Positions 12,775 to 24,165 are shown, counted from the stretch's first letter. The stretch is 64,000 bases of DNA from Nectonema munidae (GCA_030549495.1 JAUIRK010000984.1:88501-152500); one strand, 5' to 3'. The notes: a model not told the origin generated them from the letters alone. Program-made: numbers and translations.

Positions 12775-13775
12775 TTAAAACACTTGTTTTTCTAAAATCA
12801 AACACAACTTTATTTTTTTCTATTTATTTAATATTCTAACGATTTTTTCGTATGTTCGATAACTTTAAGTATTTACTAGATTTTGAAGGGATCATGTATA
12901 TATGACGCCCTTTAATAAGCGGGGAGGGGGAGGCTAATTCTAATGCTCTGCATTAAAAAAACAGGAGAGATATAAAGCACGATAGGGAGGTCCGTTAAAA
13001 TAAATTATAGACTTATTTATCGAAGTAAAACTGAGTGAAAAGTTTTAGAGACATTAAATTATCAAATGTTTAGAGAAAGTTTTGGCTTAGAAAAAAAACA
13101 AATTGAAAGAATGAAAATTTCATTTAAAGTTTATATGTGAAACTCAAAGAAATATGACATCATTAGTCACATATTAACTAAAATGTTGTGGATAGACAAA
13201 CTTTTTATTTTAGTTATTAATTCGAATAGAGTAAAAACGATAAAAACAAGTTTCTAAATTTATATTTTAAATCAGATATGTTTATTAAAAAAATATTAAA
13301 AAATTATAATAATTTGACTGAAATTTCTAAATACTGTAAATCATGAAATTTTCCCCATTTTCTTTTTTTTGCGAATAAATTAATCAGAATTTACTGTATT
13401 CGAAATTTTGATCCTCGTTTCGCATTTTCATGATTATACTTCGGATTATAAATAAATGGTATCACACTAAACTAATTATCTCAGTTGAAAATATTGCGAT
13501 CAAATCCATTCGATTATCAAAAACAATAAATGAAGTAGAATTTCACTTAATTTTTTTTTATTTTATTGCCTTCATTGAATTCGAACACATACTTTTTATG
13601 TGTTTCTATTTTTTGTGTAAAATATGAGAGATTGATCACAACCTTTAGTTTCTTCATGGTTATTACACAATCCAATTTTTTATCAAAAAAAAGAGAAATT
13701 GATAAAATTGAATGTATTATTCTGCATTAGGCATTTCCTTCTCTTTTTCGACCTTCTTCTGTTTTCTATTTAGAG
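12775..13775. other. Non-coding stretch
   Basis: AT-rich sequence between the LTR element and the hAT terminus, with no supported gene. A GC-richer patch near 12920-12935 is unassigned. Confidence 0.4.
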
Positions 13776-14711
13776 CAGTCTTTCTTAACCGGTGGGGAAT
13801 TTCCCACTAGTGGGGAATGGTGAAAGTAGGGAATTCCATCCGTTTGCGTCGCCTAAAAAATCAATATTTTAAAATTTGCGACAAAACATGAAAGTAACTA
13901 TCAATCATTACATTACACATTGATTGCTTCCTTATTCACAATCTACTTATTGCTAACCAATTGAGTGAGCCTTAGTTAGTTATTACTTTATTCATTCGCT
14001 TTCTCCCATCACTGACATATTTCATCCTTTTTCTTATCTTCTATCAAGCATTTGTTTTGCTTTTAATCACGTTTTTTTCCTTTGCATTTAAACTTACGTA
14101 ATCATTCCTCTTTGTTTTACGATTTGCCTCACTTTAACATTTTTTTAACTTATTATGCTCACCCCAAAAATTTTTTGATAAAAAGTAGTATATTTTATGT
14201 ATTTTTATTAAGGGTGGTAACGATTAATTTATTATTAATAGTTAATTTTTTTTATATTAGCGATTAATTGATAGTTAATTTCGATTAAATCAAAACATCA
14301 GTACATTTGCGAACAAATTAATTTAACAAAATATCTTTCATTTGAAAATTAAATTTAAGGAGTGTACGTTTTCTCTTAAACGTTCACAGAGAAAAAAAAA
14401 TAGTAAGATTAACTATTTAAATAGTAGAAATGAGGACAGTTGTGATTACTATTCAGTTAGTAATTATGACTAAATTAAAATAGTTGATGTTACTAACTAT
14501 TTTAGTAAAATTTTTCGTCTTTATTTCAACTATTTAATCAGTAAATATTACTAATTATACGGTAAAAATATTTTTTACTATTTATCAAGTAAAAAGAAAC
14601 CAATGTGAAAACACGAGTTTTGGAAATGTAAATTGGATTGTCAAAAAAACTTAAAAAAAACAGAAACACTTTATTTAGGATATGATTAAATGTAAAATTG
14701 GCAAAAACAGC

Positions 14712-16476
14712 TTAATATGCTTTCATTTCAGTCTTAATTTTATAAAGCAGACTAAGTACCTTCTTATTGACAATTTCATCTTTCAATTCAAAAATGAAAT
14801 TTTGTATGTACAGCATGGTGTTTTTAATCGAATTAGGATAGCTCAAATTAAAAATATACATGCAAACAAACAAAAGTAAAAATATATTCAAAAAAGAATT
14901 AGTTTGACAAATTTCAACAAAATCTATATAGAGAGAAAAGCAGTTTTTGTCCGTCGAAAAAACATCATTTTTAACAAAGATCATGATGGGCTGAGCTTTT
15001 TCTTTAATCACTTGATTTCTGAAGCAAATAGTTTCTAAATTCTCTTTAAAAAGATGGCATACTCCATGAAGAGTCATTAATACTTTTAAATCTATAAATA
15101 AAATTTAGAAGAAATAAAAATATTAAAATGAGTGAAAAACCTTTTTTTCGAGATATATTTGATTGAAGACTAAATATTTCACACAATTCCTGATAAATAC
15201 TTGGCATTTTTCTATCCTTACATAAATTTAATACAGCATTGCTTTGTTTCAGTAATTGATCGAACAAAACATTCTTTAAATCATCATTTGGCATAATAGG
15301 AGAGAGTCTTTTAAACTCTAAAAAAATCTTAAAAAAACAACATAAACATAGAACAAATCTTTAAAATACTTGTTTTTCTTCCTGAAGAAAAGGATAAATA
15401 GATAAAATATCCTGTAAAGATTTTTTGTTGACTATAATCTCTTTTCTCCTTTCTATAAAAGTTTCGTCCATTCGTACGGTTATAGCAGCCTCATTCCTTT
15501 GAGTTTTGACAAATTCTTTTTTGAGCCAATCAATTAGCTCATTGTTAATTTGAATATCAGTGGATTGAGACGTCCTTGGTAGAAAGTTTTTTAAACAAAA
15601 GGCGCTTTTACAGGAAAAGTTAGTTTGCTTCTCTTCATTAGTTTTTCTTTTTTTACTTACAACTTCAGGAACATCTTTGTCACGATATTTGCGCTCATTT
15701 CCCCACTTATAAATAATCTTATTTTTCCAATATACCTACAAAAAAAAGTTAAACTAAATACAACTTTGAAAAGTTTCATAATACTTTTGCAGAAGAGAGA
15801 GGTAGTCCCGACTCTTGAGATAGATTTGGAAACTCTTCAAAAAGCATATCGACAAGCTGAGTATACATTTCACTTGTTGGGTATCTTAAATTTAAAATAA
15901 ACTTAAATAAATATAAATTAAGAAACTTACAATCCGTTTGTAAACTGCGTGTTGTAGATATAAAGTGTATGTAGCATATTGCTAATGTCTTTACTATTTA
16001 GTTTTTCTTGATTTTCAAGCTTGCTAATCAATCCTTTATGGGCATAGGCTCGAGGAAAAATTATTGTTTTGGGCCATACATCACTTCTAGGAAAAATAGA
16101 TGATCACTTGGAAAAATAAAAATAAAAAAATATACCTTGATTTGTTTTCTTTAAAAAGTTTTGAACTGTCAGGAGTAATCGAAAGACATTCCTTATCACC
16201 AATAACATCACAGTTAGAGCGCATTATTTTTATTTTAACAACCTTTTGTTGATATAAATCAACAACATTTTCAAGATCGACGTACTCTTCTACGTCATAA
16301 TCATAGTATTTGAGAAAAATTTTATCTTCAGATAAACGCATTTCAGATGATGCAATATTCAAAAAATATTCTTTAGTATAGCTTTCAGGTAAAGGAAGCT
16401 TTTTTGTTTGTTGCTCGTACTTCAAAACAAAACTTTTTGGAAAAAAATTATTTAAAAAAAAGTCATATATGTTCAT
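14712..16476 (-). CDS. Accessory protein of the CMC-like element (SAMD3-like), six exons, intact
   Basis: Six exons fit together in phase with GT-AG introns: 16476-16136, 16086-15931, 15884-15785, 15735-15370, 15327-15141 and 15091-14712, in total 1530 nt or 509 aa plus stop. The N-terminus has a PB1/ubiquitin-like stretch (FLKYYDYDVEEYVDLENV). Exon 2 has WPKTIIFPRAYAHKGLI. Exon 3 has YPTSEMYTQLVDMLFEEFP. Exon 4 has VYWKNKIIYKW, a charged linker, then MDETFIERRKEIIVNKK. Exon 6 ends with FNLSYPNSIKN and a helical tail. These landmarks match, in order, proteins often named SAMD3-like in fish and invertebrates. The function is unknown; a role in transposition is inferred from pairing with the transposase. 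It could also be turning into a host gene. Splice joins are read from consensus and phase only. Confidence 0.75.
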
Positions 16477-16547
16477 ATATATATTTAAAAAATTAGATAC
16501 ATATTTTTATAAAAATTTAATTAAGCTCAATGTAGTTATTTAAAGAA

Positions 16548-18334
16548 TTAAAAAATAATATTTTTGGTTACAACAGCAAACCAATCAACACTTTCTGGAC
16601 AACTATACAGCCCATATGACTTAAACTCAGCCAAACTGTCATCATTTACAAAAATATATTTTCCTGATTTTTCTAAAAAATATGCGAAATAATGCCGATT
16701 GAAACACTTGGTCTGTAGCTGCTCACAAAAAAATGACGGTCGATTATTGAAAATAAAACAATACAAAATTCGGTTAAACCTTATATCCGATTTATCATCA
16801 TTATAACTTATAATACAATCTGACAAATGATAGTCAATTCCCATATAACTAATTGATTTATAGTGTGATAAAGATTTTTTTTCGTCACAAAATGATTGAA
16901 GTAAAAGACTAATATCACGACTAACCAGGTCTAAATACAAAATTTCTGGTCCATGACCAACACAATTATATGCACTAAACAATTTTTTAGAGGTACTATA
17001 ATATGCTTGTAATAATTGATGATGGTTAGCAAGAGATTTTAAAGTATTAATGTTATTTTTGGTACGATGAAAATGATCTTTAAAATAGTTGTGTTTTGAT
17101 TCAAATCTGATAGTTTGTATATTATATAAAGGACCAAAACTGTAAATTTGCATGGGATAATGTAAAAGATAATGAAATTTAGGTTTGATGGAAGTATGAT
17201 GGAAAAACAATGTGTACTCTGAAACAAAATCTTCAATGATTTCTTGCATAAACTTAACATGCCCACGGTCTAATCTAGGTGAACAAACTAATTGTAATAT
17301 ATCTAAAAACTTAAGATAAAATTTCCACGTGTTGTCCTCTTCAGGTATCATATCACCTACTAGCAATGGAAGAAACCTTCCTAAACACCAAACTTGTGCT
17401 GCCGTTTGCTTTATTCTAAAATTATTCGAATCGCTTAACATAATAGGTTACCTAACTGAAAATAAATACAGCTTACTTTTAAATTTTTAGATTTATTACT
17501 TAATGGATTCGAAAGGGTGACATCGTCGAAATACAAAATTAATTGCAATGAAGGAACATTTTGATTAAACAGTAAATTATTAGAAAAGTGACTACCATCA
17601 GAATAATCCTTTAGTAAAGTTGAGTTCTGTTTATGCCCTTTTAATACGTAATCAAAAACATCCTCATACTGCAAAAGACTTTCTACTGTTAATAAGATAG
17701 GAACATATTGATATTTGCCATCTTTATCATTAGAGAATTGAGTAAGATTATATTCTACAGGTGAAACAAAATTTAAATTTTGTTTTATATATGATAGAAG
17801 TCTATGTTCAGAATTAAGCATCTTAAATGCATTTTGAATAAAAGAGTCTTCAGCAAAAATTTTTTTTATTTTTGATTTATAGGTAATGGAAATATTATCA
17901 TCATCAAACAAAAAACGAAATGAATCTTTTAATAGATTATTATGAATTTCGAACAAATTTAAATTTGTATCAATAATATCAGTAATAACACTAAAAGGTA
18001 CCTTATTAATTTCACGTAGACGTAAAAGAAACAAAGCTATGCTTTTTAATAACTCAGAACCTACATCTAAATTTATGGTATTCACATCACCATGAGCTTC
18101 AAAATTATTAATGTCTACAACACTAAATGTATTTTTTATATTTATTATATGATCTAGATGATGTTTTGTTCTTAAGTGTTTAACAAAGGAAGAAACTCTA
18201 GTATATGTATGATTACACCCACTAAATATGCATTTAACTATAAAACTTTTTTCGTTTTCATGAATTAATCGATAATGTTTTATAAGACTACTAAAATTTC
18301 TTTGATTTAAGAAACAAATTTGACAAAAAAACAT
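16548..18334 (-). pseudogene. CMC/EnSpm-like transposase, internally deleted
   Basis: The N-terminal half (18334-17435, about 299 aa) opens with two C2H2 zinc fingers (CQICFLNQRNF..H..H and CIFSGCNHTY..H..H, residues about 4-58). It continues to the family motif FDDVTLSNPLS and FQLGN near its end. The C-terminal half (17441-16548, about 297 aa) begins SDSNNFRIKQTAAQVWCLGR and includes KPKFHYLLHYP and TIRFESKHNYFKD, typical of the transposase C-terminal core. The halves abut in different frames at about 17440. From memory of relatives, some 150-200 residues, including catalytic acidic positions, are missing between them, which indicates an internal deletion. Each half is otherwise fully open, so decay is recent. 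Such an element would need a transposase supplied elsewhere. Confidence 0.75.
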
Positions 18335-18559
18335 TAAAATAATTGTAGCTTACAATTTATGAGAAGACATTTTTATTAAAGCAGAAGAAAACAGAAAAAA
18401 AAATTAAATAAAAATAAAAAATAAAAAATTATAAAAAAAGTAAACTAAAATTTTTTTTTATTTTCTTAAAATGTTTTTGCTAAGTTCAATAAGTTTAAAA
18501 AATTACATTAAGAAGAAAAAAATTATATAGTAAATACCAAAAGTCTAAAGCTTCAATAA

Positions 18560-18615
18560 GTGGTATAAGTAGCTAGGGTAAAGCGTGTGGCTTAAATACT
18601 TGGATTTGAATCCTC
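18560..18615 (+). repeat. tRNA-like patch (possible SINE)
   Basis: TAGCTAGGGTAAAG resembles box A and GGATTTGAATCC resembles box B, about 30 bp further on. It lies in the 5' region of the CMC-like element. It folds poorly as a whole tRNA, so it is probably SINE debris or chance. Confidence 0.25.
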
Positions 18616-18949
18616 TAAAAAGACAAACTGCCAATAGTTTGGTAGAAATGATATTAAATCTTTTTAATGATAATTTATCCCGATGCTATGCATATTAAAA
18701 TAAAAATACACATAGTATTTAGATTTAATAAACTAGAATTTAACACAATAAAACTATAATTTTTAACTTTTTGAGTTAACTTATAAAAAAAATTGAAGTT
18801 TAAAAATAGTATAAAAATGAAAAAGTCTAAAAAAAGTTAGTGCTTATAAAAATTTTTTACTAACTACTTAGTAATAAACACATTTACTAGTCTTTAAAGA
18901 GAAATTTACTAATTCAAATAGTTACAACAACTAATTATTTTTCTCTGTG

Positions 18950-19130
18950 TTGGCAGCATCTTCAATATTATCTTCATCTAACAATTTTAAACCAAAATGA
19001 TTATGTAATTTGCCAGAAAAGTAGTCTTTCATATCTATTAATTTTTTTTCTTTAGCCACTATTATATTTGTTGAGATAGTCCCAAAATAAAATTTAATCT
19101 GATTAATAATAATTAAAGGAAACTTTAATC
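18950..19130 (-). pseudogene. Open fragment inside the small hAT, family not recognised
   Basis: About 62 open codons run toward the nested element, with KLIDMKDYFSGKLHNHFG and LKLLDEDNIEDAAN. If the CMC-like element and one TT are removed, the frame ends at once in a stop, so the insertion lies at the very end of this frame. The composition is protein-like, but no family is recognised. Confidence 0.25.
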
Positions 19131-19396
19131 GTTAAAATAAATGACCGATTTATTAAATAAATTACTCGTTAAATAAGTTAAATTGTTTATAGGTTAAATT
19201 AATTAGTCCTTAAATTTCACGGCCCTAATTTTTATTAAAATTTATGAGAATATATGTAATGAAATCCATGAGCTTTATTATTATTAGATAAATTATTATA
19301 AAATTTTTAATTTTCTATTTCATCTCTATTAACTTTTTTCATTATTTATGGGATCTTTTCCATCACTTTCAAATATTAATAAATAAAAACGATTAA

Positions 19397-21153
19397 TTGT
19401 CCTATATGATTGAGATGAATAAAGAAAAAAAAGAATTTATGAGTGAGAATAATGAAAGTAGGGTGAAGCATGAAAAAAACAGAGCTAAAAGAAAATATGA
19501 CAACAAGTACATGGACTACGGTTTTTCAATGAAGCCTCATCAACTGAAGATGCATCTCTCCAATGTACACCCTAAGCTTGCTAACAGTAAGAGACAATTT
19601 TTTGAATCAAAAGCAAACTGTTTGAAGAAAATGAAGATGGACCATGACGGAAAATTTGAAGGTGAGTCAAGAGCAATCGTGCACTCATCGTATGTTGTTT
19701 CTCTTCTGGTAGCAAAGGCAAAGAAACCACATAGCATCGTATAGACGCGCATAAGGCCGTGCCTCATCTCATGTGCTGATATTTTGCTTGGCGAATCTGC
19801 AGTAGCGAAGATGAAACAAATTTCTCTATCCAAGGATAGCGTTAAGTCACGCATTTTTGATATGTCGTCCAATATCAAGTCGCAACTCTTGGCAAGAGTG
19901 AAAGCGTCTCCTGTCTTTGCTATCCCAATTAGATGAGTCTGTGGATGTGGCGAATTTGTCTCAACTAATTGTCTTTGTTCGTTACGTCTTCAATCAAAAC
20001 ATCGAAGAAGACTTATTATTTTGCCGCTCACTAGAAACAACAACTCAAGCTGTCGATGTCATGCAGCTTGTTAACGATTTTTTTGAAAGGAAGGATTGGA
20101 CTGGGACAAACTTGTCCATGTTTGCACAGATGGAGCTCCTGTTATGTTGGGTGTGAGGTCTGGATTTGCTCAAATAGTGAAGCAAAAAAATCCTAACAAT
20201 GACTCAACCGCTTGAAGAAACGATTGATGCGGCTATTAGGATTGTAAATTATGTTAAAGCAAGCGCTCTCAACTCTCGACTGTTTCGACGGTTGTGCCAG
20301 GATTTGGAATCCGACTACAAGGGACTCTTGTTCCACACTTATCTGCGTTGGCTGTCAAAAGGCGATGTGTTGAGTAGGCTTGGTCATTTGCTCCCTGAAG
20401 TGACACAGTTCTTGGAAGAAAGAAATAAAGAAGATTTAAAAACTATTGTTTCTAATAAGGAATTCTAGTACAGGCTGGCATTTCTCGCAGATATGTTTAG
20501 TCACCTGAATGAGCTTAACCTAAAGCTACAGGGAGCGGATTGCAATATAATTGGGCATCGAGACAAAGTAAACGCTTTCGTCTCGAAACTTGATCTTTGG
20601 CGAGGCAAGTTTGAAACTGGCCGTAGTGCAACGTTTTTTCCAACGTTGGCTTGAATCAGTGAAAGCGCAGATGGCGTCAGCGACGTACTTAAAAACAACA
20701 TCGTCATTTACCTCAACAGGCTTCTGGACGAGTTTAATCGCTATTTCTCTGACTTCAAGATCAATAACGCAATACTCGAGTTAACAAGAGATCCATTCTG
20801 TTTCCAAGTTAACAACTTTCCAGAAGAAGCGGAGAACGTCATAGAACAGTTTCTTGATTTGATAAAGGACTCATCTGCAAAGGCTGTTTTTGCAAGCAAA
20901 AATCTAAACGCATTCTGGGCACCCATGCATGACTTGTATCCTCGCGTTGCTTTCTCCGCTCTCACACTTCTAGTTGCATTTCCTTCCTTCGACGTACCTG
21001 TGCGAGTCTGGCTTTTCAAGCATCGTTCAAATCAACATAAAATCGCGAAACCGCCTGATTGATCTTGAATCTGATTTGCGCTGCGCAATTTCAAAAATCA
21101 AGCCAAATATTGAGGCACTGGTCAATGCAAAACAAATGCAGAAATCGCATTGA
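19397..21153 (+). pseudogene. hAT transposase remnant (ZBED5/FAM200-like)
   Basis: Pieces in several frames follow the order of the ZBED5/FAM200 transposase: an N-terminal BED-finger remnant (LKMHLSNVHPKL), then VVSLLVAKAKKPHSI, SLSKDSVKSRIFDMSSNIK, LDESVDVANLSQLIVFVRYV (around the first catalytic Asp), FRRLCQDLESDYKGLLFHT, and a C-terminal dimerisation segment near 20900-21150 (HDLYPRVAFSALTLLVAFPS, then LIDLESDLRCAISKIKPNI). At least five frameshifts or stops separate the parts, so no transposase can be made. GC content is higher than the flanks, consistent with a transposon origin. Confidence 0.85.
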
Positions 21154-21469
21154 AACCGATGGTGTGGCATTTTTTATTTTATTTTGCTAATAAATTGTGA
21201 AAAAAATCTAATTGATATATATTTTATAATTATGAGAAATGTCTCATCTTTTTAATACAGCGGTCTTCAATTTAACTTAATTGCTTTGATGCTATATTAA
21301 TGATGATGCTTATAGTTTTTAATTTAATACAAATAATATATCATACAAAAATATGTTTATAAGAAAGATAACGTTCATACTATGTTTGATAAAAAAAATT
21401 TTTTTAAAGAAAGAAATTTAGTATATAAACAAAATTTCGAGCTTGTAAAATGACACAAAAAAGCAAAAT

Positions 21470-21575
21470 GTACCGTAAAGTTCGGCTTATAAGACCCCTC
21501 GGCGTATAAGACCCCCCTAAATAACATTAAGTAAAAAACTGAATTATACTTATTTTCGGCGTATAAGACCCTGTA
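21470..21575. repeat. Terminus-like repeat with GGCGTATAAGACC motif
   Basis: The motif CGGC(G/T)TATAAGACC occurs three times within 100 bp next to C-runs. This pattern is typical of subterminal regions of pogo/Tc1-type DNA transposons. No opposite end or coding was found; the satellite element at 21621 begins just downstream. Confidence 0.4.
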
Positions 21576-21734
21576 ACAAAAATACAAAAATTAAAAAAAA
21601 ACGTATCTACTAATATCTTTTTAACCATATTAGTGCTGGGCAAAATTTGTCCGCTCAAGTGCTGGGGGGGGCGCGTAAAGTGCCCCCCCCCTATTTTTCT
21701 CAGATATTAATAAGTTTTTATAAATATTTTTAAT

Positions 21735-22600
21735 GTTACATATATATTTCAACTATGCTGAATTCAGTGGTGATGTTCATTTTTTATCAAAATCAATCAA
21801 ACCTGTCAAAAAATTGATTTATATTTGACAGCTCATCTCAAAAAGAACTTTTTATTTATATAATTATATAAAGTTTTTTACGCATGTATACCCATTTTTA
21901 AATATGCTGAATTCAGTGGTGATATTCATTTTTTATGAAAATCAATCAAACCTGTCAAAAAATTGATCTAAATGTGACAGACAGCTCATCTCAAAAAGGA
22001 ACTTTTTATCTAAATAAGTATATAAAGTTTTTTACACATGTATACCCATTTTCAAATATGCTGAATTCAGTGGTGATATTCATTTTTTATGAAAATCAAT
22101 CAAACTTGTCAAAAAATTGATCTAAATTTGACAGCTCATCTCAAAAAGGAACTTTTTATCTAAATAAGTATATAAAGGTTTTACACATGTATACCTATTT
22201 TTAAATATGCTGAATTCAGTGGTGATATTCATTTTTTATGAAAATCAATCAAACCTGTCAAAAAATTAATTTAAATGTGACAGCTCATCTCAAAAAGGAA
22301 CGTTTTATCTAAATAAGTATATAAAGTTTTTTACACATGTATACCCATTTTCAAATATGATGAATTCAGTGGTGATATTCATTTTTTTTTATAAAAATCA
22401 ATCAAAACTGTCAAAAATTGATTTATCCCAAAAAGAAAGGATCAGGCACGGTTTTTTAAATGAGAGAATTACGTTTAATAGAAAGTATAGGGAGGTTATG
22501 AAGTTTACCGTGTATGGCATTTTACACACATATACCCATTTTCAAGTAAGCTGTGTTTACTGGTTATATTCCTTTTTTTTTCTGATGAATTATTCGTGAT
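21735..22600. repeat. Satellite array A, unit about 150 bp
   Basis: The landmark CTGAATTCAGTGGTGAT recurs at 21758, 21907, 22061, 22210 and, altered, about 22360, giving periods of 149-154 bp. Each unit holds AATCAATCAAACCTGTCA and a downstream TTTGACAG, so part of each unit is an inverted repeat. The last unit is diverged. Confidence 0.85.
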
Positions 22601-22859
22601 GTTGATTGTTCAATTACAAAACGTTGTCAACGTTCTTCATCTAAAAAATTATCTTTTTGACACAAAAGGAAAAAGATGGACAAATTGAATTTAAATTAAA
22701 AATATCTTGATAGTGACTAAATTCTCACATATTGGCATCTGTGCCATTTGTGATAAATCTGAGCTATTCTAAATTTTCAGATTTCCTACCCATCTTAGCT
22801 AAATGTTAACTGTAATCCTAGATGATAAGCTATAGATTTAAATATTTTTCATTTATAAA

Positions 22860-23720
22860 AGAGGAACTTCTTTTTCACAGTCAAAATATTTTTGAAGACA
22901 CTATCTAGAAGTAAACCGCAAATCTGATTCAAGCTTTCAGATATTTTAAAACCATAAATGCCAAACATGAGTCCAAAAATGAAACCAGCATCTTCCATTT
23001 GGCATATAAACAGACATTTTATTTAAATTTCAAAAATATTTCTGTAGACATTAGACGTAAATCGAAAATTTAATTGATACTTTCAGACATTTAAAACCTC
23101 TAAAGGCAAAAAATGATTTCAGAAATAAAAATTATCATGGTCGAATTGGTATAAAAATATATATTTCATGTAAAATTAGAGAGAATATTTTGGGATATAG
23201 TTTTCAGACATAAACCGCAAATTTGATTGACACTAGCAGTAAAACCTCTAAATGCGAAAACTGTGTTCAGAAATGAAATCATTATGACCTATTTGATATA
23301 AAAACAAATTTTAGAACTAAACGCAAATTAAATTGATACTTATATGTATTTTCAAATTCAAACTGCAAAAATTGAGTCCATAAATGAAACTAACATGGTT
23401 GATTTTGTATAAAACATATTTCATTGTAAAATTTGAATAAATCTTTTTGAAGACAATTTTTAGAAGTAAACCGCAAATTTGATTAACACTTATAGGTATT
23501 TTCACATCCTAAATGTAAAAAATTAGTTCAGAAATGAAAACAGCATGATTGATTTGCTATAAAAACATATTTCAAGAGAATATTTTTGGAGACAATTTTC
23601 AGAAGTAAACCGCAAATTTGATTTACACTTATAGCTATTTTCACATCCTAAACGTAAAAAAATGAGTCCAGAAATGAAACCAGCATGGCCGATTTAGTAT
23701 AAAAACATATATTTTATGTA
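22860..23720. repeat. Satellite array B, unit about 140-150 bp
   Basis: The landmark AAACCGCAAATTTGATT recurs, with variation, at about 22913, 23059, 23212, 23318, 23468 and 23607. The units are more diverged than array A and one is shorter (about 106 bp). The unit sequence is unrelated to array A. Confidence 0.75.
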
Positions 23721-24165
23721 AAATTTGAGGTATATTTTATTAGATATATTTTTGATCAATCAAAATTTTGATTGACATTTTCTAAAAAGTAGCCATTATT
23801 ATTGAAAAAATTAAATATATAAAGTGTTATGCGTACCAAACTGTATATAATTATAAATTTTCAGGGTATTATATAATATAGATCCTAAGTTATAAGGTTA
23901 AGTACAGATAATGTCAAAATTTTGCTGAAAAATTATAATTTTTTATTTTGATTGACAGTTTTGGTCATGAAGGGGTCATTCAACTACCATGAAAATGGTT
24001 TCAAAAGATGCAGCTAGCGATTTTAGCAAAAGTCACAAAATTTGAAGGGACATAATTCAGCCAATTTTCTACAATTAATTTTTTAGTGAAGGGGGGTTTG
24101 TTTTACGCCCCCCCCAGCACTAATAGGGTTAAAACGCGGTATATAATAGAATATTTTTCATTCAG

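Larger units (their letters stand above)
14385..18949 (-). mobile_element. CMC/EnSpm-like two-gene DNA transposon
   Basis: Matching inverted ends CACAGAGAAAAA and TTTTTCTCTGTG are each followed inward by many TAGTAA / AACTATT-type subterminal repeats (14400-14600 and 18840-18940), as in CACTA-type elements. A TT dinucleotide on both sides is the likely 2-bp target duplication. It carries two minus-strand genes: a C2H2-bearing transposase (18334-16548) and a downstream accessory gene (16476-14712). The pairing with a SAMD3-like second gene is familiar from fish and invertebrate elements. The superfamily name is tentative, because the transposase core is partly missing. Confidence 0.8.
14209..19227. 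mobile_element. Small Ac-type hAT element with 8-bp target duplication, split by a nested element
   Basis: The ends TAAGGGTGGTAACG and, inverted, TAGGGCCGTGAAATT resemble Ac/ZBED1-type hAT termini, with GATTAAT repeats just inside. A perfect 8-bp duplication, ATTTTTAT, lies at 14201-14208 and 19228-19235, the length expected for hAT. Without the nested CMC-like element it is only about 454 bp, so it is non-autonomous. A minus-strand open stretch of about 62 codons (18950-19130) lies inside it, with no family recognised. Confidence 0.75.
13776..21153 (+). mobile_element. hAT transposon (ZBED5/FAM200-like), nested and decayed
   Basis: The left terminus reads CAGTCTTTCTTAACCGG, then GTGGGGAATTTCCCAC, a classical hAT terminal form. 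The transposase remains lie at 19397-21153 in the same orientation. The roughly 5.6 kb between them is mostly later insertions: an Ac-type hAT at 14209-19227 that itself carries the CMC-like element. Removing these leaves a leader of about 0.6 kb. The right terminal inverted repeat was not found, so the end given is the last recognisable codon. Linking the left terminus to this transposase is an inference from orientation and distance. Confidence 0.6.
21621..24132. mobile_element. TTAA-flanked element packed with satellite arrays (piggyBac-like, non-autonomous)
   Basis: TTAA at 21621-21624 and 24129-24132 bounds inverted ends CCATATTAGTGCTGGG and CCCTATTAGTGCTGGG (15 of 16 match). A G/C homopolymer (GGGGGGGCGC... 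/ ...GCCCCCCCC) follows at each end. TTAA duplications and CC-starting ends point to a piggyBac-type origin. The 2.5-kb interior codes for nothing recognisable and consists mainly of two different tandem arrays. A second, incomplete copy with the same end and the same repeat unit starts at 58888. Confidence 0.7.

Noticed and set aside
18560-18615. A functional tRNA gene
   Set aside because: Only box-like matches; acceptor and anticodon stems do not pair convincingly.
21258-21290. CAGCGGTCTTCAATTTAAC as a hAT terminus
   Set aside because: It has a hAT-like start but points the wrong way to be the right end of the 13776 hAT, and no partner or duplication was found.
21735-23720. CRISPR-like array
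   Set aside because: Whole units of about 150 bp repeat in direct tandem without unique spacers, in an animal genome; this is satellite DNA.
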